This document shows positions 43,564 through 52,654 of a stretch of 58,105 bases of DNA, piece by piece. Origin of the DNA: Oribacterium sp. (GTDB taxonomy: Bacteria; Bacillota_A; Clostridia; Lachnospirales; Lachnospiraceae). The translations under genes and the position numbers were made by a program. A model generated the notes under the pieces. It worked only from the letters and a program-made list of their open reading frames with translations, did no database searches and was not told where the DNA came from. The stretch covers positions 1-58,105 of the forward strand of contig SFND01000024.1 in NCBI GenBank assembly GCA_004554245.1, given 5' to 3'. Position 1 is the stretch's first letter; every line of letters starts with the position of its first letter.

Positions 43564-45210
43564 CTATCTTCGTCGACTGCGGCTGCGGTTGCGCTCCGCG
43601 CGGACAGTGTGTGCGGCCTGATGCTCGCGAAGCTTCTCGTCCTCCATGTGCGTGCGGGCGCGCTGCTTCAGGCTACGTTGTGAAACATCGCTTCTTACGC
43701 GCGAGGTCTTCTGCTCCCGCAACGGAGCTTCATCCATCCCTATGCGGGCACGCTGCCGGGTGCTGAGTCGCGATGCATCATCGCGGCTGTACGACGCTTT
43801 CCGCTCGCGGCGTCGCTCGACGAGGGCGAGGAACTCTTCCTCGGACATCTCCATCTCCTGGAGGCGCTGTGCGCGCTTCTCCTGCATGCGGCGACTCAGC
43901 TTCCGGTCGTCATGGACGTTCTTCAGGCCGACCGCGGTGCCGGAGCCGAGGATGAAGAAGGCCATCACGCCGACGATGGTCAGGACACTGACCGAGGTGG
44001 CGACGGCGACCTTCGTACTGGTCGGGGTCTCATGCAGGATAACCTCGATGGTCGGCTCCTTCTGGATGAAGTAGCGGCCGACCGTCACGCCATCCGCGAG
44101 ATACTCGATCTCCGCGATCGTATGCGTCGGGATCCCCGACGACGGAAGATTATAGTTCAGCTTATATGTGATGCCGTCCTGGCTCGCGCCCTTCGGCAGT
44201 GACAGCAGCACATTTCCCTCGACATGGATATCGGAGGCCTTACAGCTCTCGTCGACGATGGTGTCCGCGACGAAACGGTTCCGAAGCTCCTCTCGATTAA
44301 AGAGCGCGTCCGAAACCGGCTGGTTCTCCGTCTGGTTGAAGCCGAGATCCAGGAGCGCCTTCGTATCGACGTAGTGCGCCGGGTTTTTATCCTGCAGCAC
44401 GACCGCCACCAGATGACGGCCATCCTGCTCGGCCATGGTAATCAGCGTATTGCCGGCAAGCTTTGTATAGCCGGTCTTGCCGGCGATGACACGGGCATCC
44501 GAATAGGCAGTGTCCTTGCGAAGCATCTTATGCTCCATATAGACGGTCAGACCGCCCGGATTTCGGATCGTCCCCGCCATCTTGTAGGACGCATGGGACT
44601 CGATCTCCAGGAAGTCCCTGTTCTTCATCGCTTCCGCACCGATCAGTGCCATATCATAGGCACTGGTGTAGTGGTCCTCGGCATAGAGGCCGGACGGATT
44701 TGCGAAGTGGCTGTCCTGGCAGCCGAGGCGTGTCGCCTCCGCATTCATCATGTCGACGAAGGCCTCGCGGGAACCCGCCACATGGCAGGCGAGTGCATTG
44801 CCGCACTCATTTGCAGATTTCAGCAGCAGTGCGTAGAGACAGTCCCGTACCGTCAGGACGTCGCCCTCTTCGATCTGGGCATTCGACGATCCGGCGTCGA
44901 CATTGTACACGTCATCATGACTGAAGGTCACCTGCTCGTCGAGGTCACAGTGCTCCAGTACCACGAGCGCGGTCAGCACCTTCGTGATCGACGCCGGGGC
45001 CATCTTTTCGTGCATGTTCTTCTGAAACAGGACCGCCCCGGTGTCCGCGTCGAGGACGACGCCGGCGCCCGCGGTGAGCTCCGTATACGGGAAGTTCCAC
45101 GCGGCGTACGCGTGCATCGCGAGGAGCGGCGTCCCCAGGGTACATATGAGAAGGGTCATGAGGACGGCAGCGCAGGTTCGGCGCCATCGCCCGTGATGAT
45201 GATAAAACAT
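43564..45210 (-). CDS. D-alanyl-D-alanine carboxypeptidase (S11) with Arg-rich C-terminal tail
   Basis: 548 residues. A signal peptide (to AYA, ~36) precedes a DacA/DacF-type domain with the three penicillin-binding motifs SITK (Ser74-Lys77), SAN (132-134) and KTG (245-247). It trims the terminal D-Ala of peptidoglycan stem peptides outside the cell. A beta domain follows, then a membrane segment near 413-440 and a ~110-residue tail rich in Arg with two similar stretches (STRQRARIGM, SLKQRARTHM), ending RNRSRSRRR. The tail would be cytoplasmic. It begins 24 nt after the aminopeptidase stop. Confidence 0.9.
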   Translation of the reverse strand: MFYHHHGRWRRTCAAVLMTLLICTLGTPLLAMHAYAAWNFPYTELTAGAGVVLDADTGAVLFQKNMHEKMAPASITKVLTALVVLEHCDLDEQVTFSHDDVYNVDAGSSNAQIEEGDVLTVRDCLYALLLKSANECGNALACHVAGSREAFVDMMNAEATRLGCQDSHFANPSGLYAEDHYTSAYDMALIGAEAMKNRDFLEIESHASYKMAGTIRNPGGLTVYMEHKMLRKDTAYSDARVIAGKTGYTKLAGNTLITMAEQDGRHLVAVVLQDKNPAHYVDTKALLDLGFNQTENQPVSDALFNREELRNRFVADTIVDESCKASDIHVEGNVLLSLPKGASQDGITYKLNYNLPSSGIPTHTIAEIEYLADGVTVGRYFIQKEPTIEVILHETPTSTKVAVATSVSVLTIVGVMAFFILGSGTAVGLKNVHDDRKLSRRMQEKRAQRLQEMEMSEEEFLALVERRRERKASYSRDDASRLSTRQRARIGMDEAPLREQKTSRVRSDVSQRSLKQRARTHMEDEKLREHQAAHTVRAERNRSRSRRR

Positions 45211-45234
45211 TTTACAAGTTCCTATCTAAAAAAA

Positions 45235-47370
45235 TCATAAAAATTCATTCAGCACTCCGGTTCCGGCGAGGACGAAGCGTCCGCCGGCGATGATCGGGAT
45301 CTCGGAGCCGTCGGCGCGGATCGCCGTGATGCGGTCGAGCTCGTCATACGGGATCGTGATGTCGGTGTGCACGGCGAAGTAAGCCTTCTCCGGCTCTGTC
45401 TTCCGGAGGATCGAGCAGCTGTTGTCCTTCGCGACGAGTTCCTTTCCATCCGGATTATAGAGCTGCATGTCCTCCATAAAGGAGTAGCAGGTGTCGCCGA
45501 CCGCGAAGTGCGGACCGGTCTTCTCTGCGATCAGAATCGGCATCAGTGCACCGATACCGTAGCGCTGTGCCATCCGGTAGGCGCGGGTGTTCGTGCCGAT
45601 CGCGAACTCGCCCATCGGCAGTCGCTCCTTCTCACCGAAGATCACCTTGCGCATGAGTGCCCGTCCCTGCTCCGGGTCCAGGAAATTCGCACAGCTGTAG
45701 TCCGCGACGCGACCATCCTCGAAGCGGATCCGAAGATCCCGGAACTGGAAGCCCTCGATAAACACAGAGCGGACGTTCAGCATACCGGAGGTGCCTTCGA
45801 GCTGCGGCGAAGTGAAGACCTCACCGAGCGGGATGTTCACATCCGACAGGCAGTTCTCGAAATTCGTCTCGCGGGCAGGATTCGCCAGCGGGTGGAGCTG
45901 TACGTACAGGTCGGTTGCATTGCCCTTCCCCTGGATATGAACGGTGCGCGCCTGGTCCAGGGCGGCGATCAGACACTCCTGCACGGGACGGTACGCCGCA
46001 GAGGACAGGGTGTTGACCGCCTCCGTCTCGCGGAAAATCGCCTCAAAATCCGGGCCGATCGTCGGAAGCGGCCAGGCGATGATCGTGAACGAGCGCTCTT
46101 CCTCGAGCACGAATTCATGCACGAGCAGCTGCACGCTGTTCTGGTAGTGGCCGTACACCTCAGACTGGTGCGTCGTGAAGCGAAGCCGTGCAGGCTCCTC
46201 CACCGGCTCGAAGGCAGGCGCGCCGAAGCTTTCCATCACGACCGGACCCGCGTAGCGGCCGATCTCGTCCCCATAGGAACGGAAAATCTGGCGCTGCTCC
46301 TCGAGCATGCGGGCGCAGATGCGGTCCCCCATCACGAGGGCGAGGTCGTAGCTGTGATCGAAATCCATCTGCGGATTCGGGCTCTCATAGAGCTGGCGGC
46401 TCCGGCCCGGAGTGCGCGTCAGGAAATGCTGCGGGCGCAGCGGGATTGTGAAATCGAAGCCATCCTCCGCGAAAAGTGCCGCGGTGCGTTTCACCACGCG
46501 CTCGAAGCCTGCCGGGTAGCTGAACTCAACGACTGACTTCTCCTCGTACGGCTTCCCCTGGATGCGGAAGCCATCCTTAAATCCCTGATACCAGGTCCGC
46601 GCCATGCGGTCAATGCGGTCGTCTGGCAGCTTCGCGATAAATTCCGCCGTCCGGAGGGCAGTGTCCGATACATAGTAGCCGAAGCGGCAGATGTCGGTCG
46701 GCTCCAGGAAATCGTGGTCAAGGAGAATCTGACGCGCGTAGGAACGCGCCGGGATGTACATCGCATCCATCTTCCGACGCAGGAAATCCTCGGAATAATC
46801 GTGGGCGTAGCTGTAAAGAACGTCGCGGAGCTGCTTCGGTTCCGGAATGCCGGCCATCCAATCGTCCGTTCGGGTCTGGTCACTCGTGGCCGAATTCCGA
46901 CAAACGGCAGGGGTCACATCCGCCATGGCGGGCGACGGCGCTGCTGCAGGCTGCGGACAGGCTGACCTATACTCTTCCCACGCCGAGGTAAACATGCAGT
47001 AGACCTGCACGAAGGTCTCGAGCACACAGACGATGTCCTCGAGATCCTGCTGGTACGCCGACGGAATCAGCCCCTGCAGCTCCATGTACAGTGCCGACAG
47101 CTCGGCACCGACCGGCCCCAGCTTCGCCACGGCCACTCGCGGATTCAGGTAGGAATCCTCGTAGCGCTCCGCCGCTTCTCGGTACAGCGCCGCATTCCAG
47201 CGCTGAAGCTCTGGCAGTGGCAGCTCGCCCTCTGTGCGCGCTTTCATAAACGCATCCAGTAATAAAATAAATTCTGCGGCCGCCGTGAAGTATGCCTGGA
47301 AAGCGGCGTTCAGCGCATGCTCCTCCGGGATCTTACGGATCCGCTCAATCACATCATCATATCGTTCCAT
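45235..47370 (-). CDS. M29-like metallo-aminopeptidase with long N-terminal region
   Basis: 711 residues. The C-terminal ~380 residues match family M29: NIPLGEVFTSPQ with the metal Glu, then MGEFAIGTN, AEKTGPHFAVGDT and AVHTDITIPYDEL with later His/Asp ligands. Typical M29 enzymes are near 410 residues, so ~300 extra N-terminal residues, helical and of unknown role, are notable though similar long forms are known in Lachnospiraceae. The start at 47370 is chosen because the extension upstream is repeat DNA; the ribosome binding site (AAGAAAG) is weak. Cytoplasmic. Probable first gene of an operon with dacA. Confidence 0.75.
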   Translation of the reverse strand: MERYDDVIERIRKIPEEHALNAAFQAYFTAAAEFILLLDAFMKARTEGELPLPELQRWNAALYREAAERYEDSYLNPRVAVAKLGPVGAELSALYMELQGLIPSAYQQDLEDIVCVLETFVQVYCMFTSAWEEYRSACPQPAAAPSPAMADVTPAVCRNSATSDQTRTDDWMAGIPEPKQLRDVLYSYAHDYSEDFLRRKMDAMYIPARSYARQILLDHDFLEPTDICRFGYYVSDTALRTAEFIAKLPDDRIDRMARTWYQGFKDGFRIQGKPYEEKSVVEFSYPAGFERVVKRTAALFAEDGFDFTIPLRPQHFLTRTPGRSRQLYESPNPQMDFDHSYDLALVMGDRICARMLEEQRQIFRSYGDEIGRYAGPVVMESFGAPAFEPVEEPARLRFTTHQSEVYGHYQNSVQLLVHEFVLEEERSFTIIAWPLPTIGPDFEAIFRETEAVNTLSSAAYRPVQECLIAALDQARTVHIQGKGNATDLYVQLHPLANPARETNFENCLSDVNIPLGEVFTSPQLEGTSGMLNVRSVFIEGFQFRDLRIRFEDGRVADYSCANFLDPEQGRALMRKVIFGEKERLPMGEFAIGTNTRAYRMAQRYGIGALMPILIAEKTGPHFAVGDTCYSFMEDMQLYNPDGKELVAKDNSCSILRKTEPEKAYFAVHTDITIPYDELDRITAIRADGSEIPIIAGGRFVLAGTGVLNEFL

Positions 47371-47400
47371 GGTGTTTCTTTCTTGGTAGTGGTAACGGGG

Positions 47401-47633
47401 CGTCATCGCTTCCCGGTAGTTTATGGGGTCTGACCCCATTACGATTTTCTTAAGGTGGTCGCCCTATCCTCGATGAGGGGGTCAGACCCCCTGGCTTCGC
47501 GGGAGGTCGTGGCGGGCCGCCGTCACTTCCCGGTAGTTTATGGGGTCTGACCCCATTACGTTTTTCTTAAGGTGGGTGCCCTATCCCCGATGGGGTCAGA
47601 CCCCCTGGCTTCGCGGGAGGTTGTGGCGGACCG
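47401..47633. repeat. REP-like tandem units 1 and 2
   Basis: Two ~115-120-bp units (from 47401 and 47521). Each reads CTTCCCGGTAGTTTATGGGG, the palindromic TGGGGTCTGACCCCA, ATTACG, CTTAAGGTGG, CCCTATCC, then the complementary GGGGTCAGACCCC and GGCTTCGCGGGAGG. The two 13-base cores can pair over a ~40-nt loop. Unit 2 runs into the last codons of the DUF6142 gene. Confidence 0.9.
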
Positions 47634-47960
47634 TCAGATCATCGTCTTCAGGCCGAGGGCGATGAAAATGATCCAGACCAGCAGTACGCAGGCGGCGATG
47701 ATGCCACCGATGCGAACCGGGACGTAGTTTTTCTCACTGTCGTGGAGGGCCAGGATCAGGAAGTAGAGCGAGAAGATGGTCATCACGATGGAGCTGAAAC
47801 CCAGCGCGCCCAGGAGCATCGGTCCCTGGCCCTGGAAGTGCACCGCCAGGGCCAGGGTCGCGAGCAGGAGCCCGAGCGCCAGCAGCATCGTCAGGATGCA
47901 CGGCCAGGTACCACGCGCGATCTTCTTCTTTATATAATTATATCTTTTCTTTTTGGCCAT
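47634..47960 (-). CDS. DUF6142-family small membrane protein
   Basis: 108 residues: basic N terminus (KKKRYNYIKKKIARG) and three hydrophobic segments (near 19-40, 47-69 and 83-105). Matches Lachnospiraceae DUF6142 proteins of unknown function. GAGGAGG lies 14 nt before the ATG, further than usual, and belongs to the edge of repeat unit 3. The gene is sandwiched between two pairs of REP-like units. Confidence 0.72.
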   Translation of the reverse strand: MAKKKRYNYIKKKIARGTWPCILTMLLALGLLLATLALAVHFQGQGPMLLGALGFSSIVMTIFSLYFLILALHDSEKNYVPVRIGGIIAACVLLVWIIFIALGLKTMI

Positions 47961-47970
47961 AGTCAGGTTT

Positions 47971-48211
47971 CGTTCCTCCTCGGAAGTTTGTGGGGGTCTG
48001 ACCCCATTACGATTTTTTTAAGGTGGTCGCTCTATCCCCCATGGGGTCAGACCCCCTGGCTTCGCGGGAGATCGTGACGGGCCGCCGTCGCTTCTCGGTA
48101 GTTTATGGGGTCTGACCCCATTACGATTTTCTTAAGGTGGTTGTTCTATCCTCGATGGGGTCAGACCCCCCGGCTTCGCGGGAGGTTGTGACGGGTTGCG
48201 GTTGCTTCCCG
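47971..48211. repeat. REP-like tandem units 3 and 4
   Basis: Two further units of the same family (from 47971 and 48086) on the other side of the DUF6142 gene, same orientation as units 1 and 2. Cores GGGGTCTGACCCC and GGGGTCAGACCCC are intact in both; the middle differs by a few bases between copies. Confidence 0.9.
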
Positions 48212-48246
48212 GGATACATCCAGGTCGGGAGCATTGTCCTCTTCCG

Positions 48247-48729
48247 CTACTGCTTCGGGTGTTTCAGGAAGTAGCGGCGGATGCGTTCGTGCTGGACGAT
48301 GTGGAAGGCGATATAGCCGAGGGTGCCGCCGAGGGTGTTCAGGATGATGTCGTCGACGTCGCAGCTTCCGGCGCGGAAAAACAGCTGAATCATCTCGATC
48401 GAGTAGCTGAGAAGATAGGTGCAGATCACCGCGTCGTACCAGTACTTCCGGCAGCGTGAGCTGATCACACCGAGAATGAAGCCAAACGGCATAAATCCGA
48501 GGATGTTCCCGTAAAGGTTCAGGAACACGCCTCGGAATCCGATTTGCGATGCACAAAAAAGATACCGTCTGATTTCCACAAACGGCTTCAGATTATAGGT
48601 ATAGTTTTCCTTCACGCCGAGTCCCCGCTCCGCCATGTCCGCGAAGAACATGAGGTAGAACAGCGCGCCCAAGTAAAGGACGAAAAGAACCCAGCCCAGT
48701 CGCTGGTTTCTCGTGCTGTGCTTCGCCAT
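48247..48729 (-). CDS. VanZ-family membrane protein
   Basis: 160 residues, four hydrophobic segments. NLYGNILGFMPFGFILG and SIEMIQLFFRAGSCDVDDII..LGGTLGY match the VanZ-like domain. Some VanZ proteins affect teicoplanin or lipoglycopeptide resistance; the general function is unknown. The ATG lies 4 nt after the 49-residue protein's stop and has no clear ribosome binding site, so translation may be coupled. Confidence 0.85.
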   Translation of the reverse strand: MAKHSTRNQRLGWVLFVLYLGALFYLMFFADMAERGLGVKENYTYNLKPFVEIRRYLFCASQIGFRGVFLNLYGNILGFMPFGFILGVISSRCRKYWYDAVICTYLLSYSIEMIQLFFRAGSCDVDDIILNTLGGTLGYIAFHIVQHERIRRYFLKHPKQ

Positions 48730-48733
48730 CCGT

Positions 48734-48883
48734 TTAGAAGGTGATGTCGTTCTTCCGCTTCAGAAGCAGCGCACCATTCACGATCGACAGGATGCCGATG
48801 ATGAGGCCGGACACCAGGATGATCACACCGAGCGCGATCGAACCCGCCCCCGTATTTCGCATCGTTTTATATACTTTTTCCAT
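48734..48883 (-). CDS. 49-residue single-span membrane protein
   Basis: Reads MEKVYKTMRNTGAGSIALGV, one hydrophobic segment (about 14-38) and a positively charged end KRKNDITF. GGAG lies 5 nt before the ATG. The sequence style is one I associate with a conserved small protein of Lachnospiraceae, function unknown. It is directly upstream of the VanZ gene and likely co-transcribed with it. Confidence 0.75.
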   Translation of the reverse strand: MEKVYKTMRNTGAGSIALGVIILVSGLIIGILSIVNGALLLKRKNDITF

Positions 48884-49043
48884 ATTATCTCCGATCATAC
48901 ATTCCTATCTTTAAGAGATCTCCAGAGTCCCTCGCCCGACGCCCTGCGCCGCGCTTCCGAGCAGATTCGAACGCCGTTTCCCCATAGAAAGCGCCTTTTT
49001 ATGCAAAATCTGCAGACCTCTGAACATCAACATCTTAGCATAA

Positions 49044-49072
49044 TGGAAAAATGATGGCAAGTTTAGTATAAT
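49044..49072 (+). promoter_or_regulatory. Possible promoter of the GNAT gene
   Basis: -10 TATAAT (49067-49072) is perfect; the -35 TGGAAA at 17-nt spacing is weak. Confidence 0.5.
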
Positions 49073-49171
49073 CGGGCTCAGATCTGTGCCGGGCAGGTGT
49101 ACCCGGATGCCCACAGCCCGACATCGTACGAATACAGCTTTGCATAGCAGCGAATACAGGAGATGAATGAT

Positions 49172-50050
49172 ATGGAAGCAGAATTACTGAAAGAACTGGA
49201 TGACGAAACCTGGGATGCGGTCAGCGCGTTAGTGTCTCTGTGCAATGCAGCCGACCACACCTCGTATGACACAGACCTGGACGGTGACTTCTACTATATC
49301 ATCCGAAATGATGACCCGGAGGAGAGCGGTGTCGAGGAGGCACTGTTTGCCGTACTCTCCGGCTATCTTCTCGGCGAGACCATCGACGGGAAGCCGGTGC
49401 TGGAGATCGAGGCCTTCACCCACCCGAGGATGCGCCAGATCGGCATGTTCCGCATGTGCTACCAGAGCCTGCTCGACGACTTCCGCGGGTATCGCATCCG
49501 TTTCATGATCAAGCGCCCGATCGTCGCAGATGATGAACCGGTATACGATCGAATATCTTTTTCGGACGAAGATTATTCACAGGACGCTCGGGATGGAAGC
49601 AGCTCCTGCGAAGACCAGCATGAAGTGGGTGATTCCGATATGTCCGGCAGACCGCTACGGACCGCGACGCCGTTCGTCGCACCGGACAGCTACGAGACAC
49701 TCCGTGCCCTTGGGGCGACACATCAGTACGATGAGCTGTTCATGGCGAAGACGCTCGCGCGCCCGATCTCCGATCCGGGCGACAGCCTCTCAAACAGCTA
49801 TGGTGAAGTGCATCTCACGCCGTTCAGCGCCGACACACTCTACCTCTACGGCCTCCTCGTCTATGATACGTATCTCGGGAAGGGGCATGGCCGCGCCCTG
49901 ATGGAAGCGGTCGAAGCCACGCCGGCCGACGGCCCATATAAAAAGATACTTCTTCAGGTCGCCAGCAATAATGATATCGCGGTTCACCTCTACGAAAGCC
50001 TCGGCTATAAGGAGACGGAGCGCGTACTCTACTTTTTGAATAAAGAATAA
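49172..50050 (+). CDS. GNAT-family N-acetyltransferase with N-terminal extension
   Basis: 292 residues. The C-terminal ~75 residues carry the acetyl-CoA loop YLGKGHGRALMEAV and LLQVASNNDIAVHLYESLGY (GNAT motifs A and B). The N-terminal half also resembles a degenerate acetyltransferase fold (SGYLLGETIDGKPVLEIEAF, THPRMRQIGMFRMC). Such two-lobed GNATs may use one lobe for binding. Start set at the ATG with AGGAG 9 nt upstream; an ATG three codons earlier directly abuts the site. Substrate unknown. Confidence 0.82.
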   Translation: MEAELLKELDDETWDAVSALVSLCNAADHTSYDTDLDGDFYYIIRNDDPEESGVEEALFAVLSGYLLGETIDGKPVLEIEAFTHPRMRQIGMFRMCYQSLLDDFRGYRIRFMIKRPIVADDEPVYDRISFSDEDYSQDARDGSSSCEDQHEVGDSDMSGRPLRTATPFVAPDSYETLRALGATHQYDELFMAKTLARPISDPGDSLSNSYGEVHLTPFSADTLYLYGLLVYDTYLGKGHGRALMEAVEATPADGPYKKILLQVASNNDIAVHLYESLGYKETERVLYFLNKE

Positions 50051-50057
50051 TCGCACG

Positions 50058-50092
50058 AAGACCCCGGCTAAAAAGCCGGGGTCTTCCTTTGA
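50058..50092. terminator. Bidirectional terminator between GNAT and glgP
   Basis: Perfect 12-bp stem AAGACCCCGGCT-AAAA-AGCCGGGGTCTT between convergent genes; both strands carry T/A-rich flanks. Confidence 0.85.
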
Positions 50093-50121
50093 TCATTATG
50101 AAATTCCAATCTGAAACTCGC

Positions 50122-52578
50122 TTACTTCACCTTCAGCTTGTCGAGTCCCCAGATGTCCTTCACGTACTCTTCGATGGTACGGTCGGAGGAGAACTTGCCG
50201 GCGTTTGCGGTGTTGAGGATCGCGGCTCTCGCCCACCATGCCTCGTCCTGGTACTTCGCGACGGCACGCTCCTGTGCGTCGTGATAGGACTCGAGGTCCT
50301 TCAGGATGAAGTAACGGTCTGCGACGTCGGACTCCTGAGTGTTCAGAAGTGAGTTGTAGAGCGGACGGAACAGCTCCGGGTTCTCCGGGCTGTAGTAGCC
50401 GTTCACGAGCTGCATCAGCACGCGACGGATCTTCTGGTTGTTGTTGAAGATCTCCATCGGTACATACTGATGGTTGTGCTCGAGCTCGATAACCTCCTCT
50501 GCGGACATACCGAAGATGAAGGCGTTCTCATCCCCGACTTCCTTTACGATCTCGACGTTCGCACCATCCATGGTTCCGAGGGTCAGGGCACCGTTCAGCA
50601 TGAGCTTCATGTTGGAGGTTCCGGACGCTTCCTTGGACGCGGTCGAAATCTGCTCGGAGATATCCGCGGCCGGGATGATGATCTCGGCGTTCGATACGCG
50701 GTAATCCTCGATGAAGACCACCTTGATCTTACCGTTGATGGACTCGTCGTTATTGATGACGTTCGCCACGCTGTTGATCAGCTTGATGGTCAGCTTCGCG
50801 GTCTTATAACCTGCCGCCGCCTTCGCACCGAAGATGTATACATGCGGATAGAAGTTCATATCCGGATGGTCCTTCAGCTCGTTGTACATGTACATCACGT
50901 GCAGGATGTTCATCAGCTGACGCTTGTACTCGTGCAGTCTCTTGACCATGACGTCGAAGATCGCATCCGTCGATACCTGGATGCCGTTATGCTCGAGGAT
51001 GTACTTCGCGAGGCGCTCCTTGTTGTGACGCTTGATCGCCATGAACTCGGCCTGGCACTTCTCATCATCCGCATAGACCTCAAGCTTCTTGATCTTCGAA
51101 AGGTCTGTGATCCAGCCATCGCCGATCTTGTTGCTTACCCAGGCTGCAAGCTCCGGGTTCGCATGTACCATCCATCTACGCGGAGTGATACCGTTCGTCT
51201 TGTTGGAGAACATCTCCGGGAACATCTCATAGAAGTCCTTCAGGGTCTCCTTCTTCAGAATCTCGGTATGAAGCTGTGCGACACCATTCACGGCGTGGCT
51301 GCCCACGATCGCAAGGTGCGCCATCTTCACCTGACCGTCATAGATGATCGCCATCTTCGAGATCTTATACTCTGCGTTGTTCGGATACTTCGCACGGATC
51401 TCCTCACAGAAGCGACGGTTGATCTCCTCGACGATCTGATAGATACGCGGAAGCAGCTTCGAGAAGAGCTCAATCGGCCACTTCTCGAGGGCCTCGGCCA
51501 TGATGGTGTGGTTCGTATATGCACAGGTCTTCTTCGTGATCTCCCATGCCTCATCCCACTCGAGGCCATAGTCGTCCATGAGCACACGCATGAGCTCAGC
51601 GACCGCTACGGTCGGGTGCGTATCGTTCAGCTGGAACGCGACCTTCTCGTACAGATGGTGAATGTCTCCATCATGCTTCTCGTAGTACTCCTTGACGGCG
51701 GTCTGTACGGAAGCGGAGATGAAGAAGTACTGCTGACGCAGACGAAGCTCCTTACCCGCGAGGTGGTTATCGTTCGGATAGAGGACCTCGACGATGTTAC
51801 GCGCCATGTTCTCATTCTCTACGGCTGCCTGGTAGTTACCCTTATCGAACTCCTCGAGACGGAAGGTCTCCTTCGCCTCGGCATCCCATACACGGAGAGA
51901 ATCGACGACATGATTACCATAGCCGACCACCGGCGTATCGTACGGAATCGCGATGACGGACTGATAGCCCTTCTGAACGAACTTCAGCTTGCCGTTTTCG
52001 TTACGTGTCTCCACCCAGCCGCCGAACTTGACTTCCTTCTGAAGCTCCGCACGACGAAGCTCGAACGGGTTACCGTCTCTCAGCCAGTCGTCCGGCACCT
52101 CACGCTGGTAACCATCCTCGATCTTCTGCTTGAACATACCATACTTGTAGCGGATGCCGCAGCCACATGCCCAGTAGTTAAGCGTTGCGAGGGAATCCAG
52201 GAAGCAGGCGGCGAGACGACCGAGACCACCGTTTCCGAGTGCCCAGTCCGGCTCAGCCTCCTCGAGTGCATTGAGATCCAGTCCCAGCTCCTCGATCGCC
52301 TCCTTCAGCTCCTCATGACAGGTCAGATTCAGGATGTTGTTGCCGAGTGCACGGCCCATCAGGAACTCCATGGAGAGGTAGTACACGCGCTTCGCGTCCT
52401 GCTTCTCTGCAGCCTTCTGGGTCTTCATCCAGTCGTCGATGATGACGTCCTCGACAGCATACGCCACTGCGTGAAATGCTTCCTTCGTATTCAGATCTAC
52501 GAGAGATCTACGGTAGAGCTTACGCGCATTGGTCTCGACAGCCTTCTTAAATGCAACCTTGTCAAACTTTTCCACCAT
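50122..52578 (-). CDS. glgP: Glycogen/starch phosphorylase
   Basis: 818 residues, standard length for GT35. Releases glucose-1-phosphate from alpha-1,4-glucans. NGGLGRLAACFLDSLA near 110, the PLP region EASGTSNMKLMLNGALTLGT and DGANVEI near 655, and HEYKRQ match the family. AAAGG precedes the ATG. No other glycogen gene is adjacent. Confidence 0.97.
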   Translation of the reverse strand: MVEKFDKVAFKKAVETNARKLYRRSLVDLNTKEAFHAVAYAVEDVIIDDWMKTQKAAEKQDAKRVYYLSMEFLMGRALGNNILNLTCHEELKEAIEELGLDLNALEEAEPDWALGNGGLGRLAACFLDSLATLNYWACGCGIRYKYGMFKQKIEDGYQREVPDDWLRDGNPFELRRAELQKEVKFGGWVETRNENGKLKFVQKGYQSVIAIPYDTPVVGYGNHVVDSLRVWDAEAKETFRLEEFDKGNYQAAVENENMARNIVEVLYPNDNHLAGKELRLRQQYFFISASVQTAVKEYYEKHDGDIHHLYEKVAFQLNDTHPTVAVAELMRVLMDDYGLEWDEAWEITKKTCAYTNHTIMAEALEKWPIELFSKLLPRIYQIVEEINRRFCEEIRAKYPNNAEYKISKMAIIYDGQVKMAHLAIVGSHAVNGVAQLHTEILKKETLKDFYEMFPEMFSNKTNGITPRRWMVHANPELAAWVSNKIGDGWITDLSKIKKLEVYADDEKCQAEFMAIKRHNKERLAKYILEHNGIQVSTDAIFDVMVKRLHEYKRQLMNILHVMYMYNELKDHPDMNFYPHVYIFGAKAAAGYKTAKLTIKLINSVANVINNDESINGKIKVVFIEDYRVSNAEIIIPAADISEQISTASKEASGTSNMKLMLNGALTLGTMDGANVEIVKEVGDENAFIFGMSAEEVIELEHNHQYVPMEIFNNNQKIRRVLMQLVNGYYSPENPELFRPLYNSLLNTQESDVADRYFILKDLESYHDAQERAVAKYQDEAWWARAAILNTANAGKFSSDRTIEEYVKDIWGLDKLKVK

Positions 52579-52654
52579 ATATTAATCCTTTCATTACCAG
52601 GGCTTCGCCGAAGCAAAGCCCCGAATTGATCTTCCCCTTTGCAGGTCGCTGATT

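Noticed and set aside
47371..47439. N-terminal extension of the aminopeptidase (MGSDPINYREAM...)
   Set aside because: It is translated REP-like repeat DNA without a ribosome binding site.
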